From NCBI GenBank assembly GCA_018660835.1, contig JABJJN010000020.1, positions 62,001 through 126,000 on the forward strand: a stretch of 64,000 nucleotides of DNA, in the 5' to 3' direction. Position numbers and translations under genes: made by a program. Every line of letters starts with the position of its first letter. The first letter of the stretch is position 1. Below are positions 34,200-43,116 of the stretch, one piece after another. The stretch comes from Gemmatimonadota bacterium (GTDB taxonomy: Bacteria; Latescibacterota; UBA2968; UBA8231). The notes under the pieces are model-generated. The model was not told the origin of the DNA, did no database searches, and saw nothing but the letters and a program-made list of their open reading frames with translations.

Positions 34200-35441
34200 T
34201 TAAAAATACTGATCGATCACGCCATCGACAGTCTGTGCCCAACGGGTCAGGTTCGCCGGTTGGTTGGCGATCGTACTGACGTCCTTGAGCACAATCTCGC
34301 ACGTCGTACCGTGCCGCACACAAGCCTCCAGGATGCCATGAATCTCTCGCTGCACGGGGTCGGGATCAAAGCTTGGCCCAGCGACAAAGGCCGGGTTCGG
34401 CTTGGCCGACATGACGAAGTCTCCCCCCATGCTCTGCGCGGCGATCTCGGGGTCCGCCCAGGGGGTGATGGAAATCTTGCGTAGATTCGTGAATCGGTTG
34501 CGCAGGATGTCGATCTTCGTGTCGAGGGGCTCGCAACATCCGTAGTACAGCAGACCGCAGGAACCAAACAGCTGCTGATTGTACTCGAGATCGAACTCAT
34601 CGTGCATCTGAGGTGATACGGCGGCAAATATCTGCGCCGAGCATCTCCCCCAGGCGTCCTGAGGCTTGGTCGTACCGGTATGGTCCGTCGCCGGCAACTC
34701 CCGCGAACAGGCCGGCGTGCAATGCAGCAGCAGCGGGTTCGCATTCAACAGACCCAGTTCGACATACTGCCTGAACGTAGCTGCAGCGATCTCCATGAAC
34801 CTGTTGGCAGTCCGGTGCATGAACTCGGGACGCACAGCCAGATCCATCAGCAGCTTCTCGACGCCACGGTAACACGAGATCTGATCCCAGATATTGTACT
34901 GGAAAATGTGGCCGACGATCTCCGTTTCCATGAGCCCCGAGAACACGTCGGTAGCCAGTTCGGCGGCTCTATGGGTCTCTTCCTTGTCGTAGGAGATCAC
35001 CGGTAACTCGAGCCGCTCCAGATTCGCATCCGTCTGCAACTGGTCCACATACCCGTGCGACGCGATGTAGGCCCCCGTGTCACCCTTGATCTGCGTCTCC
35101 TGCACCAGAACGCCGATCCCGGTGGAGTGGATTCGCTTTGGAATCTGGAAGATCGGTGCAAACACTCGGTCGACCTGAAAGTGCTCCCACTGATACAACG
35201 AACAGCGCAGCAACCGCTCGAGCCATCGGTGCTCCTGCAGCTCACATCGGTTCACCAGCGCGTCTTCGCGGATCTCCCCCCAGGGGACTTCGTCGATCAG
35301 GACCACGGGGCGGACCTGCTTCAGACCGATCGTGTCGAAGTAGCGGTCCATGCGCTGTGCCTGTATGTCAAGATGAGCGATGGCACTGTAGCGCTCGGCT
35401 AAGGATCGCAGAATCTGTCTGTCAGCATGCAGGCTGCCCAT
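34200..35441 (-). CDS. Uroporphyrinogen-decarboxylase-like protein (URO-D/MtaA superfamily)
   Basis: The protein has 413 residues from the ATG at 35441, chosen because TGAGGA lies ~9 bases upstream; the 42-codon in-frame extension has no site. Family-like segments are VRPVVLIDEVPWGE, ETEIVGHIFQYN, LLLHCTPACSREL, LLYYGCCEPLDTK, LRKISITPWADPE and FVMSAKPNPAFVA. This large subgroup without heme-pathway context is common in Planctomycetes, Lentisphaerae and Latescibacterota. Methyl transfer is a possible role through the MtaA relatives; true heme synthesis is unlikely because no hem genes are near. Substrate unknown. Confidence 0.7.
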   Translation of the reverse strand: MGSLHADRQILRSLAERYSAIAHLDIQAQRMDRYFDTIGLKQVRPVVLIDEVPWGEIREDALVNRCELQEHRWLERLLRCSLYQWEHFQVDRVFAPIFQIPKRIHSTGIGVLVQETQIKGDTGAYIASHGYVDQLQTDANLERLELPVISYDKEETHRAAELATDVFSGLMETEIVGHIFQYNIWDQISCYRGVEKLLMDLAVRPEFMHRTANRFMEIAAATFRQYVELGLLNANPLLLHCTPACSRELPATDHTGTTKPQDAWGRCSAQIFAAVSPQMHDEFDLEYNQQLFGSCGLLYYGCCEPLDTKIDILRNRFTNLRKISITPWADPEIAAQSMGGDFVMSAKPNPAFVAGPSFDPDPVQREIHGILEACVRHGTTCEIVLKDVSTIANQPANLTRWAQTVDGVIDQYF

Positions 35442-35618
35442 GTGCCGTTCCTCACAAGTCAGGACCCGGGTATCGTCTCTCCCGACAAGTACCCCGAAGT
35501 GGAAGCTGGTGACAAGGACTGGCTCGCTCGTCGAACCGTGCATGAAAACCAACTTGCCCATCGACACCCCTACTGGGCAGTTTCAGTCAGACTCCTCACA
35601 TACCCACAGAGAGATACC

Positions 35619-38594
35619 TTGCGCTGCCGAGCAATCCCAATCCTCTGCTGCCTCTGGGCAGCGGCATCTATGGGCCAGTCTGATTTGACCATCGATCTCC
35701 CCGGCGGCCAGCAGATCGAGTTCATCTGGGTCGAACCGGGCACATTCCAGATGGGTATGACCTCGGCACAGGCAGCGGCCTTTGCGAACATGAATTCCAT
35801 AGCGGATCTCTCTGTGTTCCAACCCACCCATCAGGTAACACTCACAGACGGCTTCTATCTGGCGAAAACCGAGTTGACCCAGGCGCAGTGGCGGGCCGTC
35901 ATGCCGCCGACTCCCGCCGTAGCGCGCCAGATCGGCGACGACCTTCCCTACGTGGTTGACGACTGGAACACCCTGACCGAGTTCTTCTACCGGCTGAATC
36001 AGAACACAGAAGCTCATCAGTTCCGTCTACCATCAGAGGCCGAATGGGAATTCGCCTGCCGGGCTGGCACAACCAGCCTGTGGTCATTCGGCACGACCGC
36101 TCTGATTGAACGCGACCGCAGCGAATTCATGTGGTATTTCCGCAATGGCTGCAGGAGCGCGGACACCCAGGCTGGCTGCTATGCCGAGCCTGTTGGTTTG
36201 AAGCCGCCTAATTCGTGGGGTTTCCACGACATGCACGGCAACATGGCCGAACTGACGAGCGATCTCTACGCGCGGCCCTACACGCAGGATGCGATCGTCG
36301 ATCCCCGAACAGAGTCGGTGTCTGGCTTCGATGGCCTCGTCGCTCGCGGTGGAGGATTGAGAGCGGGGAACATTAACGGCTCCACCGACGTGAACACGAC
36401 GAGCGCCTATCGCGGAGAGGCCGCAACGGGACGTGTTGGCATTCGGCTTGCACTGGTCGCGCCGGGAGACGTGCTGCGCGCTGCCGCAGGCCCCGAGCAG
36501 TGGGTCGTGGCGGGTGATGAAGTCCTCCTGGACGGCTCGGCAAGCAGTAGGCAGGCCTTGTCCTATGAGTGGGCTGAGTCCACGGACAATCCAGCCTCTG
36601 GCATCCTCGTCAGCGACGGCGCCATCGCGAGTTTTACACCGATGGCGATCGGAACCTATCACTTCACCCTTCGCGTCTCTGACGGTGTTTCGACGAGCGA
36701 ATCAGACAACGTCGCCGTAACCGTCGTCCACGTCGACGCAGATGGCACCGTGCGCATGCAGATCGCCAAGGGTGTCGAAATGGATTTCGTCTGGATCGAG
36801 CCGGGCAGCTTTACCATGGGCATCACGCAGTCCCAGGAAGAGATCATGCGCGACCTCGATCTGTGGCACATCGGACGCTACGAGAATGCCCTCACTATCA
36901 ACAGCCACCATGCACTCCCCGCCCACGACGTGACATTGACGGATGGATTTTACCTGGGAAAATACGAGGTCACCCAGGCCCAGTGGACGGCGGTGTTGGG
37001 GACGAAGCCGTGGACCCAGTCCGTTCGTTTCTCCTATGCCACCGACCACCGATACGAGTATCGCGACGACCCGCAGTTGCCCGCCAACCTGCTGCAGTGG
37101 CAGCAGATCACCGACTTCCTCGATTCCCTCAACGTGCGTGCCGGACACCAGCGCTTCCATCTTCCTACCGAGGCGCAGTGGGAATACGCCGCCCTCGCCG
37201 GTTCGTCCGCTCTATGGTGGTTCGGCTATGACGAGGATGAACTCCCAGATCACGGATGGTACTACAGCAACGCCCTGGCGCGGGACCTAGGATCACCCCA
37301 GCCCGTCGGCCAGAAGCTGCCAAACCGCTGGGGCCTGCACGACATGGACGGCAACGTCCAGGAGTGGTGCACCGATTACTTCGACGGCTACAGGAGCGCC
37401 TTGCAGACGGATCCAGTGGGACCTATCACCGGCAGAGGAAAAAACCAGCGCGGCGGCACCTTTCGAAAGCGGGCCATCTCACCGCGGGAGCGCTTTTCAG
37501 GCGCCCTCGATCAACGATTCGATTACGTAGGCCTTCGTCTGCTGGCGCAGGGGCCGAAACTGCCCGCACCGGTCGGCGTGCCACTGTCGACGCTGCCGGA
37601 TTTCGACGTTCCCGAAATCCACGAGCAGGTCCAGTTTCCCCTGCCTGATGCGCCAACCACCCTGGTTCTTGATGAGGACTTCAGCGATCCGTCACTGAAA
37701 GGGTGGAAGGTCAGCAACAAGGGATCCGACTGGTGTGTCGTCGACGGAGTCTACCGCCTCACCACAGACCGCAGCATGGCGATCTCCTACTTCCTGCCGC
37801 CGCAGAATGCCACCAACTACACCGTCGATGTCAGGATACGTGCGAGACAGGGCGAAGGATGGATCTTCTTCAGCAGGGCGCACGAGGAACCAGGCTGGCG
37901 ATTCGGCCTGTTCAACAACCGGGCCCTGCACCTGGTTGCCTTTCAGGACGTGCGCGGCTCCACCCAGCCCATCCCACCACCACCAGATCAGCGACTGCAG
38001 CCCGGTCAGGTCGGCTGGTCCGTCCCCTGGTCAATCCCCCCCGACCAGTGGCACGACGTGCGCATATCGGTTCGCACCGATGTTTTCGACGTGTCTGTAA
38101 ATTCACAGCGGATTCATCAGAGCGTGACTCTCGGCCACGCAACACCGGACGGCGTCATCGGTATCGGTGGGGCGGGGAGGACCGCTCTGATTGACATCGC
38201 CCGCGTGCGCCTGTGGCACGGCGCAGCTCCACCAGACGAACCCGCTTTCGCCGACGTAGCCCCCGATGCGCTTCTGGACGACGGCGCGTTCTGTTCGGAC
38301 GATCCCGGAGCGAATCGGGCAGGCATGCAGCTGTCCGTCTCACCCAACCCTTTCGTCGACAGCGTCTCTCTGAGCTATCGCTTTGATCCGTCGCTCCCAG
38401 TCCCCCGCATAGAGGTCTACAACGTATTGGGTCAGCCCGTCTGGTCGACGGACCTGCCTTCGACAGACGCACAGGGAGCCATTATCTGGGATGGCAGAGA
38501 TGAAGTCGGACGAGCCGTCGCCGATGGTGTCTACTTCATTCGCCTCCACGCAGACAGCCGGCAGCACGTGCAGCGGGTGCATCGTATTCATTGA
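35619..38594 (+). CDS. Secreted protein: FGE-like / PKD / FGE-like / LamG-like / FlgD-like tail
   Basis: The start is TTG 35619: it begins a signal peptide (LRCRAIPILCCLWAAASMG), with GAGAGA upstream. The 991-residue protein has two formylglycine-generating-enzyme-like (SUMF1) domains (~33-275 and ~378-644), seen as IEFIWVEPGTFQMGM/MDFVWIEPGSFTMGI, FRLPSEAEWEFACRAG/FHLPTEAQWEYAALAG and WGFHDMHGNMAEL/WGLHDMDGNVQEW. A PKD domain (~287-372) lies between them. A concanavalin-like domain (~683-866, VLDEDFSDP) and a FlgD-like Ig tail (905-991, SVSPNPFVD, VYNVLGQPVW, DGVYFIRL) follow. The catalytic Cys pair expected after RGG is missing in both FGE copies (RGGGLRAG, RGGTFRKR), so sulfatase maturation is unlikely. 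Confidence 0.75.
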   Translation: MRCRAIPILCCLWAAASMGQSDLTIDLPGGQQIEFIWVEPGTFQMGMTSAQAAAFANMNSIADLSVFQPTHQVTLTDGFYLAKTELTQAQWRAVMPPTPAVARQIGDDLPYVVDDWNTLTEFFYRLNQNTEAHQFRLPSEAEWEFACRAGTTSLWSFGTTALIERDRSEFMWYFRNGCRSADTQAGCYAEPVGLKPPNSWGFHDMHGNMAELTSDLYARPYTQDAIVDPRTESVSGFDGLVARGGGLRAGNINGSTDVNTTSAYRGEAATGRVGIRLALVAPGDVLRAAAGPEQWVVAGDEVLLDGSASSRQALSYEWAESTDNPASGILVSDGAIASFTPMAIGTYHFTLRVSDGVSTSESDNVAVTVVHVDADGTVRMQIAKGVEMDFVWIEPGSFTMGITQSQEEIMRDLDLWHIGRYENALTINSHHALPAHDVTLTDGFYLGKYEVTQAQWTAVLGTKPWTQSVRFSYATDHRYEYRDDPQLPANLLQWQQITDFLDSLNVRAGHQRFHLPTEAQWEYAALAGSSALWWFGYDEDELPDHGWYYSNALARDLGSPQPVGQKLPNRWGLHDMDGNVQEWCTDYFDGYRSALQTDPVGPITGRGKNQRGGTFRKRAISPRERFSGALDQRFDYVGLRLLAQGPKLPAPVGVPLSTLPDFDVPEIHEQVQFPLPDAPTTLVLDEDFSDPSLKGWKVSNKGSDWCVVDGVYRLTTDRSMAISYFLPPQNATNYTVDVRIRARQGEGWIFFSRAHEEPGWRFGLFNNRALHLVAFQDVRGSTQPIPPPPDQRLQPGQVGWSVPWSIPPDQWHDVRISVRTDVFDVSVNSQRIHQSVTLGHATPDGVIGIGGAGRTALIDIARVRLWHGAAPPDEPAFADVAPDALLDDGAFCSDDPGANRAGMQLSVSPNPFVDSVSLSYRFDPSLPVPRIEVYNVLGQPVWSTDLPSTDAQGAIIWDGRDEVGRAVADGVYFIRLHADSRQHVQRVHRIH

Positions 38595-38647
38595 GCCGGC
38601 GGGTGTTCACACGACCGGCACCACCACCTCGTACCAAGGAGATGCAT

Positions 38648-39232
38648 GTGAGTGGCACGATCGAGAGCATGCAGGCCGCCAGAGCATGGCAGGAACATCA
38701 CGAACCACGGGCCCCGAAACCTGGTGACATGGCCCCCGATTTCGAACTGCACGACCCTACCGGAAAGGAGGCGGTACAACTGTCCGGATTCCGTGGCAGC
38801 AGACCGGTGGCCCTGGTCTTTGGCAGTTTCACATGACCACCCTTCGTACGCGAGGCCGTGAGCCTGCGTGATCTGTATTCGTCCTACAACCAGCAGATAC
38901 AGTTTCTGACGATCTACATCCGCGAAGCCCATGCCGTCGACGGCTGGGATATCGGCAGTGAGAACCGCGTCCACGATCCACGCACCCTCGAAGAACGACG
39001 CAAGATCGCGGGTCAGTGCGAGATGACCCTGGAATACGGAATCCGCACCTACGTCGATGAGATCGATGATGCTGTCATGTCGGCGTATGCGGCGTGGCCC
39101 GAGCGTTTGTATCTGGTCGACCGGGAGGGGTGCATCGCCTATGCCGGTGGACCGGGGCCGGGTGGGTTCGTGCCGGGTGAACTAAAGGCTGCCATAGATG
39201 AGCTACTAGAGAATCAAACGTCAGCTCCCTGA
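38648..39232 (+). CDS. Deiodinase-like thioredoxin-fold selenoprotein (in-frame UGA = Sec63)
   Basis: Reading through one TGA (38834-38836) gives a continuous 194-residue protein. The start is GTG 38648, six bases after AAGGAG; an ATG at 38642 sits too close to it. Before the TGA: APDFELHDPTGKEAVQL and RPVALVFGSFT; after it: PPFVREAVSLRDLY and FLTIYIREAHAVDGW. The composite FGSFT-U-PPF and YI.EAH..DGW are the iodothyronine-deiodinase signatures (FGSCTUPPF). Most bacterial homologues have Cys at that site. The frame is the same on both sides and coding quality continues to the natural stop. Likely a redox or dehalogenating enzyme. A nonsense mutation is the alternative. Confidence 0.8.
38848..38869 (+). 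promoter_or_regulatory. bSECIS-like hairpin downstream of the UGA
   Basis: Starting 12 bases after the TGA, ACGC (38848-38851) pairs with GCGT (38866-38869) and GGC (38854-38856) with GCC (38862-38864), leaving a GA/T internal bulge and a CGTGA apical loop. The apex is about 23 bases from the UGA, inside the usual spacing for bacterial SECIS elements, and the loop carries Gs as SelB requires. Pairing is seen by eye; no folding energy was computed. Confidence 0.6.
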
Positions 39233-39269
39233 GGAGGACGCCGATGGCCGCAGAGCCAACTGCCGGCCG

Positions 39270-40358
39270 TCAGAAGTCGATGACGATGTCGAACCCGATG
39301 TATTCCATCTTGCGACTCCGTAGCTGGCCGTGCGGGTGGACACCGTCGTAGAAGTTCAGAAGCCACTTCATTGTGGGTTCGCTCTCAGTACCGAAGTGGT
39401 CGCCGTAGACCAAGCCGACGACGAGATTCTTGCTCCAGCTGATCTCTGGTTTGGTGGGGCTGTATTGATCCCGGCGGTAGAATTCCAGGGCCACGACGAC
39501 GTTCTGCCATTGCAGCCACTCTTTGAAGAAGTTGGTGTCTCGTTGATCGGCCGGCTTCCACCCGCGGTAGAATAGCTCGCCGCCAAGTTGGATCTCCGGA
39601 TCGCCAGTCGCTCTAAGGGGCTCGCGCTTCTCGAAGCGGTTGTTGTATCCAGAATAGCTGTCGTTGTTGATTCCTCGAATCCCTGCGTAGCCACGGGCGT
39701 AGGTCAACTGTCGCCCAACTAGCGGTATACGGCTTTTTCGCCCTGTGAACGGGTTGCGGATGGGCGGCAGACGGAAGTCCGTCCCCCATTTGGCAAAGCG
39801 ATCGCCGGACAGATGGAGGGAGAGTGCTTCGTAACTCGGGTTGTATCGACGGAATCCTGGCTCATCGACACCGAGCAGGATGTATTCGTCTCCAAGATGC
39901 GTCGACTCGTGGAAGAAGTGCGCCCTGAGGGAAACCCAATCTGCCGGATCTGGAAACCGCATCGCCACACCAACGCCGGCCCTGAAATCAGTATTTATGA
40001 CGGCCGCGGAAGGGGCATTGAAGTCAAGGAGCATGTGGGCACCCCCATCCACGAAGAGCGTCGCTCCCATGCGTTGGAGGGGCCCACGATCTGTGTTGTC
40101 ACCCCATTCAAAACCGAGCATCGGAAAGTATTCTGAGAACCCGACATCCCACTGCAAGTGCCGAGAATCGGGGTCCGTGTCGTCTGTGTAAGGAAGCGCT
40201 TCATCGTAGATGTAACGCGTATGGTTGTTGGTGGTACGTATGTCGGCGATCATGGGGCGGAAGTACTGATAGTCCGTGAGGAAGTACCAATCTCCGAATG
40301 CGCTTCCTGGTGCCAGCGCAAGAACTACCGCGATAAGGCCGCACGAGCGGATACGCAC
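39270..40358 (-). CDS. DUF1207 outer-membrane-type beta-barrel protein
   Basis: The 362-residue protein starts at a GTG with GGAG 8 bases before and has a Sec signal peptide (cleaved near GSAFG). Sequence features are FRPMIADIRTTNN near the N-terminus, many aromatic alternating strands (WYFLTDYQYF, VSLRAHFFHESTHLGDEY, LFYRGW, VALEFYRRDQYS) and a C-terminal strand ending in aromatic Phe (YIGFDIVIDF), as expected for an outer-membrane barrel. This matches DUF1207, whose function is unknown. It is convergent with the selenoprotein gene. Confidence 0.7.
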   Translation of the reverse strand: MRIRSCGLIAVVLALAPGSAFGDWYFLTDYQYFRPMIADIRTTNNHTRYIYDEALPYTDDTDPDSRHLQWDVGFSEYFPMLGFEWGDNTDRGPLQRMGATLFVDGGAHMLLDFNAPSAAVINTDFRAGVGVAMRFPDPADWVSLRAHFFHESTHLGDEYILLGVDEPGFRRYNPSYEALSLHLSGDRFAKWGTDFRLPPIRNPFTGRKSRIPLVGRQLTYARGYAGIRGINNDSYSGYNNRFEKREPLRATGDPEIQLGGELFYRGWKPADQRDTNFFKEWLQWQNVVVALEFYRRDQYSPTKPEISWSKNLVVGLVYGDHFGTESEPTMKWLLNFYDGVHPHGQLRSRKMEYIGFDIVIDF

Positions 40359-40600
40359 AGTCTGCTCCGTCTTTGGGGTGAGGTAACGGGAATCGCGTGA
40401 TTCCTATCTCAGCGACATGGAAGAAGACCGGGTGTCACTCGTCAAATGGTGTGATACGGCGAATATCAACGCGCCGGAGATCGGTGGGATTCTCGGCGAC
40501 CAACCACGAATGGTATGGCAACGAGTCACGGATTCGAAGTGGTCCACCGGATCCGTCAATGCACTGCCTGCGGCCGCATGATGGCCGTTGCCTGTCAGCG

Positions 40601-41632
40601 CTAGAGGTACCGCTGCTCGAACACCCCGATCGCCGTGCGTGCGGCCAGCACCGACGCGGCAACCCGGTTGGCGAAGCCCATCGGCATCCCCGTCTCAATG
40701 GTAAAAGCGGGGCCATACGTGACGGCGCCGAAGTCGGATAAATTGAAGCCCTCGCCGCGCTTCCGAGGATCGAGCCAGTAGACGCTGTTGCGGCTCTTGG
40801 TAAAGAACGAACCGGGCAGATAGTCATCGGGCATCAGCTCGACGCCCGCCTTCTCGACGGCGCCGATGATGGCGTCGGCCATGCGTTGCTCCCATTGCTG
40901 GTCAACCTCTGTGCCCTGATGGCGCGCCGAAAACCAGAAGCCGTCGCCGCCGTGCTCGTGCAGATCGAGGGTCAACGCCGGTTCGACCTGCGCCATCAGA
41001 TCGCGTGTAACCCGCGCCTCCACCGGCGCCCACGCCGTATCGTGGAAGCGGTTGATGTGCAGGATCTGTCCCTCCGGGTCAACGATCAGCGAATAGGCCC
41101 GCTGCAACAGCGCCGACCCCTCGATCTTCTCGCTCCCCGCCATGCAATAGACCCGACGCCCTCGCAGCGGCTCCAACGCGGGCGCCTTCTCGATCGACCA
41201 GCCATGCCGTACCCGGCTGAAGTAGCCGTGCTCGCCGATGAGAGCCACGAGCAGATCCTCTTCCTCGTGCAGTATCTCGCCCCTCGCACGCAGCAGTTCG
41301 ATGGCGGCTTCCTTGTCGGCCAGTTGCGGCACTTCACCCAGACTCAGGCTGAGAGCATAGGCGAAGCCGTTCAGGCCGATGGGATCACGACAGGGGATGA
41401 TGTAGACCTGATGGTCCGTATCCAACGTGTCGATCAGCTCCATTGCGGCGCTGACGCCGGCCTGCTCGGTCGAATGACTCCCCGCGCTGATGAGGATCGC
41501 CGGTGTCTTGTCTCCCCCGGCCCGGACGCACACCAGTGGCTGGCCATCGGGAGCACATCCCAGGATCTGGTAGGAATGACCCTTGGCATCGAGCCGCTCG
41601 AGAAGTTCTGTATAGCGATGGAAGATCTGCAT
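40601..41632 (-). CDS. M14-type metallocarboxypeptidase-like protein
   Basis: The protein has 343 residues from ATG 41632 (CAGGAA site). Zinc ligands appear as H and E in SAGSHSTEQAG and a later His in LDLHEHGGDGFW, with the catalytic Glu in AFTIETGMPM. Such M14-fold proteins remove C-terminal amino acids or act as aspartoacylase-like amidases. No signal peptide is present, so a cytoplasmic substrate is expected. It follows the URO-D-like gene by 40 bases on the same strand and is probably co-transcribed. Residues 85-180 hold an insertion not obvious in classic carboxypeptidases. Confidence 0.7.
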   Translation of the reverse strand: MQIFHRYTELLERLDAKGHSYQILGCAPDGQPLVCVRAGGDKTPAILISAGSHSTEQAGVSAAMELIDTLDTDHQVYIIPCRDPIGLNGFAYALSLSLGEVPQLADKEAAIELLRARGEILHEEEDLLVALIGEHGYFSRVRHGWSIEKAPALEPLRGRRVYCMAGSEKIEGSALLQRAYSLIVDPEGQILHINRFHDTAWAPVEARVTRDLMAQVEPALTLDLHEHGGDGFWFSARHQGTEVDQQWEQRMADAIIGAVEKAGVELMPDDYLPGSFFTKSRNSVYWLDPRKRGEGFNLSDFGAVTYGPAFTIETGMPMGFANRVAASVLAARTAIGVFEQRYL

Positions 41633-41672
41633 GAATTCCTGGCCTGGTTGATTGACGGAGCGGATGCTGTGA

Positions 41673-42899
41673 CTACCCGAATCGATGAGCCGCGTCCAAC
41701 ATGGCCTCGACATTTTCTACTGGTACGTCCTGTTGAATATTGTGCACCTGCGTGAACACATACCCACCATCACCGCTGCCAAAGATCTCAAGGTTGTGGC
41801 GCACGTGCGCCGCAACCTCGTCTGGTGTGCCGTGCGGCAGGATCTGCTGCGTGTCACAGCCGCCTCCCCAGAACACGATCTGGCCACCGAACTGACTCAT
41901 CAGCCGCTCGGGCTCCATGTTGGCCGCCGAGATCTGAACGGGGTTGAGGATGTCGATGCCGGCGTCGATCCACTCGGGGATGTAGTTGTAGATCGAGCCA
42001 CACGAATGCAGACAGGTCTTCCAGTCGGTGTTGGTGTGGACCCAGTTGCACAGCCGCTGGTAGTGGGGTTTGATCATCTCGGCAAACAACTCCGGTGAGA
42101 TCAGTTCGCCCCGCTGCGTGCCAGCATCGTCCGACCCGACGCCCCAGCCGAAGCAGTAGTCGCCCACAGCCTCGTGAAACAGGCCGATCTGGGCGATGAC
42201 AGCGTCAACCCACCTGTCCATCATCTCGTGGGCGGTCTGTTTTTCCGTCAGCAGCATGGTCAGCCAGCCGTCGAGGGATCCTTGGGTGATGTTCTCGGCC
42301 AGCAGCGCGCTCATTCCAAGCACGGACAGGCAGGCACCCCACCCGAGGATCGCCTTATCAGTTTCCTCATAGAGGACCTTGCCACGCCGCGCCATCGCCT
42401 CGAGTCGTTCGTCGGGGACGGTGGCCGACGGACGGAAGGAATCTGGATCGATCTGGATATCGCCCATGGTGGGGCGATTGAAGTCGAAATAGAAGCCATT
42501 GGCTGGCATGTGCGCGTAGATCTCATCCTCTGCATCGCGGAGGGCCCAGCTGCCGTCAGCCTCTAGCGTGATTCGTGCGTCAGGTGGAAAGATTACATCC
42601 AGCCCACAGAACAGTCGTCGAGAGATCCCGTTCACAGCCGGCTGACCCGACCAGGCCGCATCGCCCGCATCCAGGGGCACGACGTCGGCGTGGATCCGTT
42701 CGAGCACCTCCAGTTCCACTTCGGCCAGGATCTGCATGGTGTCGTGGATCTTGGTGGGCCCGCCGACTCCCAGGCGCCGTTTGAGTTGGTCGTAAACGAC
42801 GGCATTGATACCGGATGCCCGGATGGCACCCAGGTCGATGGGGACCCGATCTGGTTTTTGATGATTAACAGCGGCCAACACACGCTCTCTCGAATTCAT
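41673..42899 (-). CDS. Uroporphyrinogen-decarboxylase-like methyltransferase-type protein
   Basis: A 408-residue protein from ATG 42899 (GAGGTCAGGAG just upstream), opening with the classic MNSRERVLAAVNHQKPDRVP. A candidate Zn site is CLHSCGSIYNYIPEWIDAG, followed by LNPVQISAANM, as in MtaA-type corrinoid methyltransferases of the URO-D superfamily. AILGWGACLSVLG and the YCFGWGVGSDDAG segment line the barrel. These proteins usually move methyl groups from methylated substrates to corrinoid or CoM; no corrinoid protein gene is near. It is distinct from the URO-D-like gene at 34.2 kb (low similarity by eye). Confidence 0.78.
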   Translation of the reverse strand: MNSRERVLAAVNHQKPDRVPIDLGAIRASGINAVVYDQLKRRLGVGGPTKIHDTMQILAEVELEVLERIHADVVPLDAGDAAWSGQPAVNGISRRLFCGLDVIFPPDARITLEADGSWALRDAEDEIYAHMPANGFYFDFNRPTMGDIQIDPDSFRPSATVPDERLEAMARRGKVLYEETDKAILGWGACLSVLGMSALLAENITQGSLDGWLTMLLTEKQTAHEMMDRWVDAVIAQIGLFHEAVGDYCFGWGVGSDDAGTQRGELISPELFAEMIKPHYQRLCNWVHTNTDWKTCLHSCGSIYNYIPEWIDAGIDILNPVQISAANMEPERLMSQFGGQIVFWGGGCDTQQILPHGTPDEVAAHVRHNLEIFGSGDGGYVFTQVHNIQQDVPVENVEAMLDAAHRFG

Positions 42900-42950
42900 A
42901 CTCCTGACCTCACTGGTTCGCAGGGGCAAAGAGGATCCCGATGTCCGCTG

Positions 42951-42971
42951 TTGTATGGTACACTATACGAA
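42951..42971. promoter_or_regulatory. Imperfect palindrome upstream of the URO-D-like gene
   Basis: TTGTATGGTACACTATACGAA is an interrupted inverted repeat (GTAT ... ATAC core) 52 bp before the URO-D-like start, followed by another TTGTAT at 42985. The 217-bp gap to the EEP gene at 43117 also holds a direct repeat TTTGTACG (43063 and 43072). GntR-type operators look like this, but no regulator is present in the window. Confidence 0.3.
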
Positions 42972-43116
42972 CTTCGCGCCCCTGTTGTATGATCCGCTTT
43001 CCGGTGACGAAATCATGGATTGAGTCATCGGCGCTGACTTGCCCTGCCACTGTGATTCTGTCTTTGTACGTTTTGTACGTCTGTCGGGTTGGGGGGCGTG
43101 AGGAAGGCAGTGTCCG

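Noticed and set aside
38834..38836. Reading the TGA as an ordinary stop giving two small genes
   Set aside because: The second piece would start inside a thioredoxin fold with no start signal; the deiodinase motif spans the TGA and a SECIS-like hairpin follows.
40435..40600. Minus-strand tail reading LPYHSWLVAENPTDLRRVDI just downstream of the M14 gene
   Set aside because: It looks protein-like but has no start, no full domain and lies in another frame from the M14 gene; perhaps a gene relic, not supportable.
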